A stretch of DNA of 64,000 nucleotides from an uncultured bacterium (GTDB taxonomy: Bacteria > Verrucomicrobiota > Lentisphaeria > Victivallales > UBA1829). Below, in pieces: positions 1 through 8,756 of the stretch. The notes beneath the pieces were generated by a model. That model was not told the origin of the DNA and did not search any database. It was given only the letters and a program-made list of their open reading frames with translations. Positions within the stretch are counted from its first letter, which is position 1. Every line of letters begins with the position of its first letter. The DNA lies in the NCBI GenBank assembly GCA_949292215.1, contig CASEYW010000028.1, positions 56,918-120,917 on the forward strand, read 5' to 3'. Position numbers and translations under genes: made by a program.

Positions 1-261
1 GAGCAGGGCGGAGTAGTTGTCTCCGGGAACATCGGCCTGGATGGCACTGAAATTTTCTCTGTCGCAGGAGAGTGTCCATTTCCCTGCGAGGTTGATTGTC
101 TGCATCTGATTCTCCCTTGCTGCTGATTCCGCAATCTTCGGTTCCGGTTTCTGTGGCAGTTCCATTTTCTGTTCCGGTCTGGCGGAACAGGAACAGAGGC
201 TGAAAACGAGCGCCGCGGTCAGTATGTGCGGCAGTCGTGGCATTATCTGGTTCATCTGCAT
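1..261 (-). CDS. Secreted glycoside hydrolase, beta-mannosidase-like (GH2), N-terminal part
   Basis: Only the first 87 codons are in the window; the gene runs off the left edge. The protein begins with a signal peptide (MQMNQIMPRLPHILTAALVF) ending in a Cys-rich SLCSCSA stretch that resembles a lipobox, so a lipoprotein anchored in the envelope is likely. A Pro/Glu-rich linker follows, and then from about residue 55 INLAGKWTL and ADVPGDNYSALL, which match the start of the sugar-binding domain of GH2 beta-mannosidases and their relatives. The catalytic barrel is not visible, so the substrate is unknown. It is divergent from the AraC-type regulator at 428, which may control it. Confidence 0.6.
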   Translation of the reverse strand, partial: MQMNQIMPRLPHILTAALVFSLCSCSARPEQKMELPQKPEPKIAESAARENQMQTINLAGKWTLSCDRENFSAIQADVPGDNYSALL

Positions 262-427
262 CGTCTCCCTGTTTTTTGCTGTCCGGGATAAACTTATGCC
301 GGAAACCCTTTCTTTTCAAATAGGATATCCCGTTTTTTTTCAAAAACGACTACAAAAAAGAAAAAAGAATACTATATTGATATTCCATGCCAGAATTCTT
401 ATTCCAGTATGAAAGGAGATTCATAAC

Positions 428-1270
428 ATGCAGCTGAACCGGAAAATGCTTTCCATGCGGAATGGAAGTTACTGTATGCAGAGTTCCGTATTCCGGTGTG
501 GAGAATTTTTCCCCGAGCACTGTCATGATTTCCACGAATTCTTTCTTGTTGCCGACGGGGTTCTGGAACATACTCTGAATGGAAAAGTTTCGATTCTGCC
601 AGCCGGATCAGTACAGCTGATTCATCCGGGTGACAGTCATATCGTCGCCTGTGCGAAGAACTCTCCGGAGGTACGGATCTATAACTGCAACGTAAATTCC
701 GAGGAGATGTTGAAAGTCCTCTATTTCAGTTCCGCCGGATACGACTTCCCTCTTGACGACTGTGTCCAGACTGTGAAAATGGCTCCGGATCATCACTGGT
801 TCCATCTGCTTGATCTTGCACGGGAAACCTGCAGAATGCGCGATGATGGAACTCCTCTGAAAAATTCCCTTCTGCGCCTTTTGACTCAGGAGATCGTCAC
901 GGTGCTGATGAGCCGTTCTTTCCGGGAGAAGGCGGCTCCGCCCCAGTGGCTTGCGGAAAGCGTCGAGGAGATGAAGAAAAAAATCAATTATACCGAAGGA
1001 CTCCCACGCCTGATTGCTCTTTCCGCGCGGACGCAGGAGCATCTCTGCCGGTCAATGAAAAAATATTATGGAATCTCGCCGCAGGAGTATGTGATCTCGC
1101 TGCGGCTGGAGGATGCGGCATCCCGTCTGATTCATACGGACAGCGGAGTTTCGACGATCGCATTTGATGTCGGTTTTCATAATCTGTCCTATTTCCGCCG
1201 CTGTTTCCTGAGGAGATACGGAACAACTCCTCTGAAATATCGTGCGAGATTCCGGATCATGGGGCTTTGA
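428..1270 (+). CDS. AraC-family transcriptional regulator
   Basis: A 280-residue DNA-binding regulator. Residues about 20-100 form an AraC-type cupin with a His-rich strand (EHCHDFHEFF) and HPGDSHIV, the usual effector-sensing fold. The last 100 residues carry two helix-turn-helix motifs: the first around LIALSARTQEHLCRSMKKYYG and the second with the typical AraC signature VSTIAFDVGFHNLSYFRRCFLRRYGTTP. The start has a good ribosome-binding site (GAAAGGAG about 9 bases upstream). It is transcribed away from the glycosidase lipoprotein at the left edge, a common arrangement for a sugar-responsive activator; the effector cannot be told from sequence. Confidence 0.9.
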   Translation: MQLNRKMLSMRNGSYCMQSSVFRCGEFFPEHCHDFHEFFLVADGVLEHTLNGKVSILPAGSVQLIHPGDSHIVACAKNSPEVRIYNCNVNSEEMLKVLYFSSAGYDFPLDDCVQTVKMAPDHHWFHLLDLARETCRMRDDGTPLKNSLLRLLTQEIVTVLMSRSFREKAAPPQWLAESVEEMKKKINYTEGLPRLIALSARTQEHLCRSMKKYYGISPQEYVISLRLEDAASRLIHTDSGVSTIAFDVGFHNLSYFRRCFLRRYGTTPLKYRARFRIMGL

Positions 1271-1281
1271 TGAGGAGACGC

Positions 1282-1299
1282 AAAGGGGGCCTTTTTTTT
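1282..1299 (+). terminator. Weak intrinsic terminator after the AraC gene
   Basis: A short hairpin (AAAGG / CCTTT with a GGG loop) is followed by a run of eight T starting about 12 bases after the AraC stop codon. The stem is only 5 bp, so termination strength is uncertain. Confidence 0.4.
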
Positions 1300-1344
1300 C
1301 CGGATGGTGAGTCTGCGTTGAGTGTCGCGCGTGCGATTCTGCGA

Positions 1345-1764
1345 TCAGTTCCAGCGGTTCGGCAGCAGTTCGGAGAGGGTCTTGACGGAACCGTCGCCAA
1401 GGAGCACTTCGCATTGCTCATTCCTTTCGTGGAGCTGACAGAGAAATTCCCGGCATCTGCCGCAGGGCGGAATGACGATCCCGCCTTCTGTTACGGCGAC
1501 AAGTTTTACGATTCTGTGTTCGCTCGAAGTGATCATTGCAGCGGCAGCGGCGTGTTCCGCGCAGAATCCCATTGAGCAGGGGGTATCGATGCAGACTCCG
1601 GTGAATATGTTGCCGCGATCGGTCAGAAGAGCCGCTGCGACCGAACCGGCAAATGCGTTTTTTGAGAGTTGCCGCGGATTCAGAACGCTGCATGCGGCAA
1701 GGCGAAGTGATTCGAAATCGGAACCTTCCTGATTGGAATGCTTCTGCTTTTGAAGTTCAGTCAT
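1345..1764 (-). CDS. Cytidine deaminase-like zinc enzyme
   Basis: A 139-residue protein of the cytidine deaminase superfamily, which hydrolytically deaminates cytidine or related nucleosides. The zinc site is readable: FCAEHAA supplies the first Cys and the proton-shuttling Glu, and PPCGRCRE supplies the other two Cys. Length fits the small homotetrameric class (cytidine or blasticidin-S deaminase type). The segment before CAE (GVCIDTPCSMGF) lacks the Asn-Ala motif of classical Cdd, so substrate specificity is open. The start has GGAGAA five bases upstream. It lies 53 bases downstream of the BASS transporter on the same strand and is probably co-transcribed with it. Confidence 0.8.
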   Translation of the reverse strand: MTELQKQKHSNQEGSDFESLRLAACSVLNPRQLSKNAFAGSVAAALLTDRGNIFTGVCIDTPCSMGFCAEHAAAAAMITSSEHRIVKLVAVTEGGIVIPPCGRCREFLCQLHERNEQCEVLLGDGSVKTLSELLPNRWN

Positions 1765-1817
1765 GGTTCTTCTCCGGAGTTGTTGTCTGGATGCCTGCTT
1801 TTTCCGCCAGGGGGAGA

Positions 1818-2810
1818 TTATATGGCATGCGAGCGTTTGCGGCGAAGCATTTTCAATCTGCGTCTGCGTTGTCCGGCGGTGCGGACCCTGATTTTCACAT
1901 GCAGGGGAAGGGCTCTCTGGTTCCGGTGACGGTCATAAAGAAACATTTGCAGGGCATTCCAGACGTTGTGCCAGAAGACGTAGAAGATCGGTCCCATTGC
2001 GATCAGCGGATTGACAAAGGTCAGTGCCAGATAGAGCGTGAACGTGGTGTTTTTCTGTCCGAGAAGCTGACTGCTTTCCCGTTTGATCCGGTGGGGAACC
2101 AGAAAACCTCCGAGCCAGAAATTCAAAATGCAGATGCACATCGAAACAAGAGCGATTTCCGCAATGATCATCGGGGAGACGTGCGGATTGCTCTCCAGAA
2201 ACGTGAATGCCTCGCCAGCGATGATGAAGAGCGTGCAGGACCAGAGAAACAGCGAAAAGGTTTTGCATTTTCCCGGCCATTGGGTGGAATCGGGGAAAAA
2301 GCGACGGGTGATCAACGCCAGAAGTGCAGGCAGTCCGATGATGAGCAGAAGCGATTTGACGATATCCGCAACAAATCCCATTGAGGTGTTGCCCGTTACA
2401 AGCGGCAGAAGTCCGACAAGAGAGAGCGAGACCCCGAGATTTGTAATGACAAACCCGCTGACTACATACGCAACCCGTCCGTTGAGAAACGCCATCACCA
2501 CCGGAGCCGCGTTTGCGGTCGGAGTGATTCCCACGAAAAACGCAGCAAGTGCCAGCTGCTCATTGCCCGCAAAGTGAAAAAGGTAGTATCCGCCGAGTCC
2601 GATTCCGAGATTCGCCAGCAGCAGATACCAGTGCCACTTCTGCGGTTTCAGATTTCTGATTTTGATCTGGAGACAGACCATGTAGAACATGACGATCAGC
2701 AGCCAGCGGATCAGGAACGAGAGCTTTCCCACATCGGGAAAAAGTGCGCCGAGGACAAAGGGAATAAAGATCATTCCCGGACGAATCAGATTTTTCAGCA
2801 TGGTATTCAT
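1818..2810 (-). CDS. Bile acid:sodium symporter (BASS)-family membrane transporter
   Basis: A 330-residue integral membrane protein with about nine to ten hydrophobic segments. The arrangement, including a mid-protein GITPTANAAPVVMAFLNG segment and a late helix pair around NPLIAMGPIFYVFWHNVWNA, matches the BASS/ACR3-like secondary transporter superfamily, which moves organic anions or metabolites with sodium. The C-terminus is a basic, Arg-rich cytoplasmic tail. The start at 2810 is chosen because GGAG lies five bases upstream; the in-frame ATG at 2825 has no visible ribosome-binding site. A cytidine deaminase-like gene follows on the same strand. The substrate cannot be named. Confidence 0.7.
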   Translation of the reverse strand: MNTMLKNLIRPGMIFIPFVLGALFPDVGKLSFLIRWLLIVMFYMVCLQIKIRNLKPQKWHWYLLLANLGIGLGGYYLFHFAGNEQLALAAFFVGITPTANAAPVVMAFLNGRVAYVVSGFVITNLGVSLSLVGLLPLVTGNTSMGFVADIVKSLLLIIGLPALLALITRRFFPDSTQWPGKCKTFSLFLWSCTLFIIAGEAFTFLESNPHVSPMIIAEIALVSMCICILNFWLGGFLVPHRIKRESSQLLGQKNTTFTLYLALTFVNPLIAMGPIFYVFWHNVWNALQMFLYDRHRNQRALPLHVKIRVRTAGQRRRRLKMLRRKRSHAI

Positions 2811-2957
2811 GAATGCTCCGAACATAATTTTGTTGGAAATGGAAATATACCATTGGTTTGCGTTTTTTTCCAGTGTTTTTCCGTTTTTCCATCTGAGTTT
2901 CCCCCGGACTGGGGAAGAAGATTCTCTGATTTCCGCATCAAAACAGGCTTTCCCCTC

Positions 2958-2985
2958 TTGCTATTTTGGAAAAGGTTGCTATGAT
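2958..2985 (+). promoter_or_regulatory. Sigma-70-like promoter for the SGNH hydrolase gene
   Basis: TTGCTA and TATGAT are separated by 16 bases, about 50 bases upstream of the start codon at 3037. Each box has one or two mismatches to consensus. Confidence 0.5.
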
Positions 2986-3036
2986 ATTGCTTGTCGAATT
3001 TTTTGTGCTGAGACAGAACGAACAAGGATGGATCAA

Positions 3037-4194
3037 ATGAGAAAACCGATGCTTTTTGCGGCGGCGCTTCTGGCCGCCGGAACCTTTTTCGCCGGATGCT
3101 GCACCGGCGGAAATTCGAATCTGAAAGACGGGGATGCAAAGTATCCCCAGCTGAAAAAGGTCTATGACCGGATGGCACGCGGAGAAAAGGTGAAGATTGC
3201 CTATCTCGGCGGTTCGATCACATGGGGCGCTACTGCGACTGATCCGCAGAAAACTTCGTGGCGCGCCCTTTATACAAAGAGTCTGGAAGAGAAATTCCCG
3301 AATGCCCATATCAAGGCGATTGATGCGGCAATCGGGGGGAAGGGGTCCGATCTCGGCGTATTCCGCATGGACCGCGATGTCATTGCGTACAAACCGGATA
3401 TGACGCTGGTCGAATTTGCCGTCAACGATGGGCACAAGGATCGGAACGAATCGTTTGAAGGGGTTCTCCGCAAACTGCATAACTCCAATCCTGAAATGGC
3501 GGTTGTTGTGGTAATTGCCGGATCCGGTGATAAAAAATTTGCATCAATCAATCAGGACAAATACATTGAAATTGCCAATTATTACAATCTTCCCTATGCG
3601 GATGTGGTGAACGGTGTAAACCGCCTGGTTCTTGCCGGCAAGCTCAAGGAGCCGAAACGGATGCTGACTGACGGTTGTCACCCGAATGATTACGGCTACA
3701 CGATCTACAACGAGGTCGTTTCGGAATCTCTCGGCAAAGCTGCCGTAGAGCCCGGAAAAGCGAAACCGTGGCCAGCGAAGCCGTTTACGGCGAACCGTTA
3801 CGAATCCGCAGAGGCAATTCCTCTGGCAGCATTGATCAAGGGGAATCCCGACTGGCGGAAGGAAGTCCCCTCCGTGGTTGGCGCATGGTTCGACCATCAG
3901 CCCTCCCGCTGGCTCGACAGCGTGATCGTGCCGCGAAAGGACAATGCCGTCCTGACCGTGAAGCGGGTCTGTACCGGAGTGGGCGTCTATTTTGAGATGC
4001 TCCCGAAAGGCAGCCGTTTCGAAGTCCTTGCCGATGGGAAAAAAGTTCTTGATGTGAACACGAATTTCTCTCAGACCAATCCCGGGCTGGGCAATCGCTT
4101 TGTGTTTCTGGATGGTCCCGCTAAGGAGCGCACAATCACGATTCGTGCGGATGGACGGAATCTCCGTCTCGGAAATCTTCTTGTCACAAAGTGA
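3037..4194 (+). CDS. SGNH/GDSL-family hydrolase lipoprotein
   Basis: A 385-residue envelope lipoprotein with an N-terminal SGNH hydrolase domain, a family of esterases and acetylesterases often acting on acylated carbohydrates. The signal peptide ends in FFAGC, a plausible lipobox. Block I is YLGGSITWGA (catalytic Ser in GGS), block II AIGGKGS, block III EFAVNDG, and block V DGCHPNDYGY (catalytic Asp and His). Residues beyond about 250 form a beta-rich accessory region. The reading frame is open far upstream, but the start at 3037 is preceded by AAGGA eight bases away and directly begins the signal peptide; ATG 3028 is an alternative. It stands alone with its own promoter and terminator. Confidence 0.85.
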   Translation: MRKPMLFAAALLAAGTFFAGCCTGGNSNLKDGDAKYPQLKKVYDRMARGEKVKIAYLGGSITWGATATDPQKTSWRALYTKSLEEKFPNAHIKAIDAAIGGKGSDLGVFRMDRDVIAYKPDMTLVEFAVNDGHKDRNESFEGVLRKLHNSNPEMAVVVVIAGSGDKKFASINQDKYIEIANYYNLPYADVVNGVNRLVLAGKLKEPKRMLTDGCHPNDYGYTIYNEVVSESLGKAAVEPGKAKPWPAKPFTANRYESAEAIPLAALIKGNPDWRKEVPSVVGAWFDHQPSRWLDSVIVPRKDNAVLTVKRVCTGVGVYFEMLPKGSRFEVLADGKKVLDVNTNFSQTNPGLGNRFVFLDGPAKERTITIRADGRNLRLGNLLVTK

Positions 4195-4240
4195 TTCCTG
4201 CCGGCAATGCCGTTGGCAGGTGAGGGGAGTCGTCTCCTGA

Positions 4241-4282
4241 AAAAAACGTGTCCGGAAAAGAAATCGCGGACACGTTTTTTTA
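4241..4282 (+). terminator. Intrinsic terminator after the SGNH hydrolase gene
   Basis: The inverted repeat ACGTGTCCG / CGGACACGT is extended by an A-run pairing with a T-run. The 3' side ends in eight T. Confidence 0.85.
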
Positions 4283-4348
4283 TTTTTCCCCTTGTTTCGG
4301 AAGATTCCTCCGCTGACGATTTTGTCATGGGAAAAATAAGCTCTCCGC

Positions 4349-4377
4349 TTGCAATTTTTCCTTTTGGAGGCTAAATT
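4349..4377 (+). promoter_or_regulatory. Promoter of dapL
   Basis: TTGCAA and TAAATT with a 17-base spacer lie about 40 bases upstream of the dapL start codon. Confidence 0.5.
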
Positions 4378-4416
4378 GTATGTTTAATCATTATTTACTT
4401 CTGAAGGAGAACCATC

Positions 4417-5655
4417 ATGTCTGAGAGTTATCTGCAGAGAGCCTTTGCCCAGCGCATCGGCGGAGAAAAATTCGGCAAGGACACCAAAATTTACAAGTTT
4501 GAAAAGATCAAACGCGCCAAGCGCGAGGCCATGGCGAAAAATCCGGGCGTTGCCCTGATCGACATGGGCGTCGGCGAACCGGACGACATGGCGTTTCCCT
4601 GTGTGATCGAAGCGATGAAAAACGAAGTCGCCAAATGGGAGAACCGCATTTATGCCGATAACGGCGTACAGGAATTCAAAGATGCTGCCGCACGTTATAT
4701 GAAGGCTCTCTACGGGGTCGATCTTGACCCCGTCAATGAGATCTGCCATGCGATCGGAAGCAAATCCGCGTTGACCCTTCTGCCCGCGTGTTTCATCAAT
4801 CCCGGCGACATCACCATCATCACGATTCCCGGCTATCCGGTTCTTGGAACCTGGACTGAATATCTCGGCGGTGAAATGGTCAAACTCCCGCTTCTGGAGG
4901 AAAACGGCTTTCTGCCTGATCTGGACAGCCTCACGGAAGAGCAGTGCCGCCGCGCAAAACTGCTTTACCTGAATTATCCGAACAATCCCACAGGCGCTTC
5001 CGCTACGGTTGAATTTTTTGAGAAAGCAATCGCTTTTGCGAAAAAACACGAGATTCTGATTGTCAGTGATGCCGCCTATGCTCCGCTGAATTTCGTCGGC
5101 AAACCCTTGAGTATTCTTTCTGTTCCTGGCGGCAAGGATGTTGCTGTGGAACTGCACAGCATGTCCAAAGGATTCAACATGACTGGATGGCGTCTGAGCT
5201 GGGTCTGCGGCAATCCGCTGGCGCTCAAGGCGTTTGCAACTGTCAAGGACAACGCTGACAGCGGGCAGTTCATTGCGATTCAGAAGGCTGCCGTTGCTGC
5301 TCTTGACGACCAGGCGTCAATTACTCCGGCGATCAGCGCCAAATACGAACGCCGTCTCCGCAGCATGGTGGAAACTCTCCGGAAGCTCGGGTTCAATGCG
5401 AAAGTTCCGGCCGGTTCCTTCTATCTTTATGTGAAGGCACCGAAAGCCGCGTCCGACGGTACTGTTTTCTCCTCCGGCGAGGATTTCAGCCAGTGGCTCA
5501 TCAAGACGAAGCTCATCAGTTCCGTGCCCTGGGATGATGCCGGAAACTACGTCCGTTTCAGTGCGACCTTCGTTGCACGCGGCGGGCAGGAAGAGGAAAA
5601 GGCCGTCCTTGACGAATTCGCAAGACGCCTTTCCGATGCCAGATTCACATTCTGA
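4417..5655 (+). CDS. dapL: LL-diaminopimelate aminotransferase
   Basis: A 412-residue class I/II PLP aminotransferase whose overall sequence matches DapL, which converts tetrahydrodipicolinate directly to LL-2,6-diaminopimelate for lysine and peptidoglycan synthesis. Visible motifs are MGVGEPDD near residue 50, YADNGVQEFKDAAARY, the PLP-ring motif YLNYPNNPTGA, DAAYAPL, and the lysine Schiff-base segment SMSKGFNMTGWR, followed by the distal phosphate and substrate Arg in the C-terminal domain. GAAGGAG precedes the start. DapL is typical of PVC bacteria, chlamydiae, plants and some anaerobes. A strong terminator closes the gene. Family assignment is firm; some paralogues of this group use other substrates. 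Confidence 0.85.
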   Translation: MSESYLQRAFAQRIGGEKFGKDTKIYKFEKIKRAKREAMAKNPGVALIDMGVGEPDDMAFPCVIEAMKNEVAKWENRIYADNGVQEFKDAAARYMKALYGVDLDPVNEICHAIGSKSALTLLPACFINPGDITIITIPGYPVLGTWTEYLGGEMVKLPLLEENGFLPDLDSLTEEQCRRAKLLYLNYPNNPTGASATVEFFEKAIAFAKKHEILIVSDAAYAPLNFVGKPLSILSVPGGKDVAVELHSMSKGFNMTGWRLSWVCGNPLALKAFATVKDNADSGQFIAIQKAAVAALDDQASITPAISAKYERRLRSMVETLRKLGFNAKVPAGSFYLYVKAPKAASDGTVFSSGEDFSQWLIKTKLISSVPWDDAGNYVRFSATFVARGGQEEEKAVLDEFARRLSDARFTF

Positions 5656-5679
5656 CCGTCGGCTCGGAATGATTGTTTC

Positions 5680-5714
5680 AACCGGGACGGCGCATCCGTC
5701 CCGGTTCATTTTTC
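5680..5714 (+). terminator. Strong intrinsic terminator between dapL and the kinase gene
   Basis: A perfect 11-bp stem (AACCGGGACGG / CCGTCCCGGTT) with a 5-base loop is followed by CATTTTTCT. It ends only about 12 bases before the start codon of the next gene. Confidence 0.85.
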
Positions 5715-5725
5715 TGTGAGGCTTT

Positions 5726-8701
5726 ATGAGTGAGTCCAGAACACCGGAGATTCCGGAACCGCCCACCGATACCATATCCGGCATGGAGACGGTCCACATC
5801 GACATTGAAGGGCTTTACCGCAATACGGAGGCTGATCCCGGCGCGCCTCTCAAACTGGAAAATCTGGAGATTGATTCCGGAGATGTCCTTTCCTCCCTTA
5901 CCCGGAAACCTCCGGAAAAGTACAAATTCCGGAAGAGTATCGGTCACGGCGGAATGAAGGTTGTCATCCAGGTCAAGGACCGGGATACGACCCGTGATAT
6001 TGCCATGGCTCTTCTGCCGGACGCGCAGTCGCGTCCCCGGCGTGATATCATCCGTTTTATAGAAGAGGCGCGCATTACTGCGAGTCTGGAGCACCCGAAT
6101 ATCGTTCCTGTTCACGATATTGGCGTCGATACTCATGGTTCCCCCTATTTTACGATGAAGCTGATCAAGGGAGAGAATCTTGCCTCCGTGATTCGCAAAC
6201 TTCACGACGGCGATCCGGAGTATCTGGAAAATTACACGCTTGACAAACTCCTGCTTGTTTTTATCAAAATCTGTAACGGCGTGGCATTTGCTCACTCCAA
6301 GGGGGTGCTTCACCTGGATTTGAAACCGGAAAACATCCAGCTCGGCGACTTCGGCGAAGTGATTATCATGGATTGGGGACTTGCCAAGGTCATTACGGAA
6401 AAAGAACCGGATGAAACCGCTTCCCCGGAGAACGATGTCCCCGTTCTGGAAAACCGGACAAGTGACGGCATCCGGAAGGGCACACCCGGTTACATGGCGC
6501 CGGAACAGGCGGCTGGGAAAAACAGCGAAAAGGATTTCCGTACCGATGTCTATTCGCTCGGAGCGATTCTTTATTCCATTCTGACCTTTCAGAATCCTCT
6601 TCGGGGGAAAACTCTGAAGGAAATGCTTGCAGAAACGGTCAACGGGATGATCGTTCCTCCGTCGGAACGGGCTCCGGATCGGATGATTCCGAGCGGTCTG
6701 GAGGCGGTCGTCATGAAAGCCATGGCAGTGAAGCCGGCGGATCGTTATCAGGGAGCAAAGGAGCTCCGGAATGATGTGCTCGCCTTTCTGAGCGGACACG
6801 CGACCCATGCGGAACGCGCAACGCCTCTGAAAAAAGCGCTCCTGTTTGCGCGGAGACATCGGACAACTGTGATCTCCGTCTCTGTTACGCTGTTTCTTCT
6901 TCTGTTGACCGGCGTGTATGCCATACTGGAATTTTCGCGTCAGCATGGGGATTGGATTACTGCATTCGAACGGGATTTCACCGTTCCGGGGGCAAGTCTC
7001 GACGGGATCGCTTTTTACGACGGGACGCTTTCGAAACCGATTTCCGCGTGGAGTCTCTCCTCTGCCGGTTTGAAGATGCACCGGGGCGAGTGGCTCTGGC
7101 TCACGGATACGAAGATCAGGGAGAATGTGAAAATCATACTGGAGGTGTTCAGCGCGTCTCCGGGAAATGCGTTTGAAGTCTGTCTGAATTCCCGATTTGA
7201 ACCGTTGAAGGCCTGGTGGCGTCTGCCTGCGGGATATTCCTTTCATACCTCCGGTTATCGCGGCTCCATGGATCTGATCTACAAAAATGAGAAGGGCAAT
7301 GTTCCGGAGATCATTTCCGCCGCGGCATCCAGAATTGAAAACGGGTCGGTGAATCGGATTGAGATTGAACGGGTCAATGAAAAACTGACTGTGTCTGTGA
7401 ACAGCCACGAGCTCTCGGCGATTGATCTTTTTCCGTTGTCCGGGCGGGAGTACGATCAGATCGGTCTGCGTTCATTCGGTTCGGCATCGGTACTCTGTTC
7501 AATTCAGGTGTTCCGCCTTGCGCTTCCGGAGAAGGCAAGTCCGGTGATCGCCGGGGACGCGCTTGTCGAGACGCGTCATTTCGAAGATGCCATCGATAAA
7601 TACCTGACAATTGCGGATGACTATGTGCGCGGTCCCGTTGCCGAGGAAGCTCTCGCGAAGGCCTATGCCACTGCCGCCGGATCTGTGACGGATGAACAGA
7701 AACGCTCTCAGGTCCTGATCGGAATCAAACGCCGGATTGCCTCCCGTTTTACTACATTTGCCTATCGGGAGAAAATTCTGGAAATCGACACTCTGATGCT
7801 CTGGCGCAATGGAAATTACCGGGCGTCCCTTTCAATCGTCAATGACATTTTCAAGCAGAATCCGAATACGGGAATCGTGAAGAATATCCTTCAGCTTCCC
7901 CACCGTCGGCTTCCCGATTACGTGATTCCGGAGCTGATGAGAAATATCGTTCGTACAAAAGACATTACACGCCTCAACATTTCCGGCTACGGGATCGGAG
8001 ACCTGACTCCGCTTTCCGGGATGAAACTGGTGTATCTGGATTGTTCCGACAATAATCTGACCAGTCTTGCCGGACTCGACGGGATGCCGCTGGAGGTGCT
8101 CGGGTGTTCCGGCAATCGGATCACATCGCTGGAACCGCTTCGGGGATTGCCGCTTCAGACCCTCTTCTGTCAGGAGAATCTGATCCGGGATCTTTCTCCG
8201 CTGGATTCCGGGACGCTGATTGATTTGAACTGTTCCTGGAACCGTCTTTCCTCGCTGGACACGTTGAAAGGATTTCGGCTGGATCGTCTTCTCTGCCGTG
8301 GCAACGGGATCGTTTCCCTGGAACCTCTGCGGGGAATGCCCCTGCAGCGTCTTGACGCCGGAATGAATCCGTTGAACTCAATTGAGCCCCTGCGGGGAAT
8401 GCCGCTGGAATTCCTGCGGCTGGACGGAACGAATGTTTCGGATCTTTCTCCTCTGCGGGGGATGCCGCTGGCGGTTCTAGGTCTGTATAACTGCAAAAAA
8501 CTCCGGGATATTTCTCCGCTTCTGGAGTTGAGTACGCTGGAGATCCTGAGCATTTCCGAAGACACGGCGGATATTCGGCAATTGAAGAGAATGCCGGGGC
8601 TTATTCTGATTTCCTCGGAACAAGCCCTTCCGTTCGGCAGCGATGCCAAACTGCGCGACTCCTGGCGAACTCCGGATTCTGCAAAACCGAAACTCCGGTA
8701 A
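5726..8701 (+). CDS. Membrane Ser/Thr protein kinase with LRR ectodomain and WNK-like lysine placement
   Basis: A 991-residue kinase. Residues about 65-355 are a Hanks-type kinase domain: glycine loop GHGGMK (73-78), helix-C Glu in RFIEEARITASLEHPNI, catalytic loop HLDLKPEN (Asp198, Asn203), metal-binding DWG (Asp216), then GYMAPEQ. The usual VAIK lysine is Ala95 (DIAMALL), while Lys78 sits in the glycine loop at the position used by WNK kinases. One membrane segment (about 379-401) precedes an ectodomain with a beta-rich lectin-like part, a helical TPR-like part, and from about residue 750 some ten leucine-rich repeats of about 21 residues (LxxLxCSxNxL type). The ATG has GAGG four bases upstream. 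No ligand can be inferred. Confidence 0.85.
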   Translation: MSESRTPEIPEPPTDTISGMETVHIDIEGLYRNTEADPGAPLKLENLEIDSGDVLSSLTRKPPEKYKFRKSIGHGGMKVVIQVKDRDTTRDIAMALLPDAQSRPRRDIIRFIEEARITASLEHPNIVPVHDIGVDTHGSPYFTMKLIKGENLASVIRKLHDGDPEYLENYTLDKLLLVFIKICNGVAFAHSKGVLHLDLKPENIQLGDFGEVIIMDWGLAKVITEKEPDETASPENDVPVLENRTSDGIRKGTPGYMAPEQAAGKNSEKDFRTDVYSLGAILYSILTFQNPLRGKTLKEMLAETVNGMIVPPSERAPDRMIPSGLEAVVMKAMAVKPADRYQGAKELRNDVLAFLSGHATHAERATPLKKALLFARRHRTTVISVSVTLFLLLLTGVYAILEFSRQHGDWITAFERDFTVPGASLDGIAFYDGTLSKPISAWSLSSAGLKMHRGEWLWLTDTKIRENVKIILEVFSASPGNAFEVCLNSRFEPLKAWWRLPAGYSFHTSGYRGSMDLIYKNEKGNVPEIISAAASRIENGSVNRIEIERVNEKLTVSVNSHELSAIDLFPLSGREYDQIGLRSFGSASVLCSIQVFRLALPEKASPVIAGDALVETRHFEDAIDKYLTIADDYVRGPVAEEALAKAYATAAGSVTDEQKRSQVLIGIKRRIASRFTTFAYREKILEIDTLMLWRNGNYRASLSIVNDIFKQNPNTGIVKNILQLPHRRLPDYVIPELMRNIVRTKDITRLNISGYGIGDLTPLSGMKLVYLDCSDNNLTSLAGLDGMPLEVLGCSGNRITSLEPLRGLPLQTLFCQENLIRDLSPLDSGTLIDLNCSWNRLSSLDTLKGFRLDRLLCRGNGIVSLEPLRGMPLQRLDAGMNPLNSIEPLRGMPLEFLRLDGTNVSDLSPLRGMPLAVLGLYNCKKLRDISPLLELSTLEILSISEDTADIRQLKRMPGLILISSEQALPFGSDAKLRDSWRTPDSAKPKLR

Positions 8702-8756
8702 AAGGGGTGTTTCCAGGTATCCTCTGCGGATTCGGAAGGATGCGGTTCAGATGCCG

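Noticed and set aside
2689..3036. Upstream in-frame extension of the SGNH hydrolase
   Set aside because: It runs through the promoter and would place the signal peptide more than 100 residues into the protein.
5678..7408. 576-codon open frame on the minus strand
   Set aside because: It lies opposite the Ser/Thr kinase gene and crosses the dapL terminator; long antisense frames are common at this G+C content.
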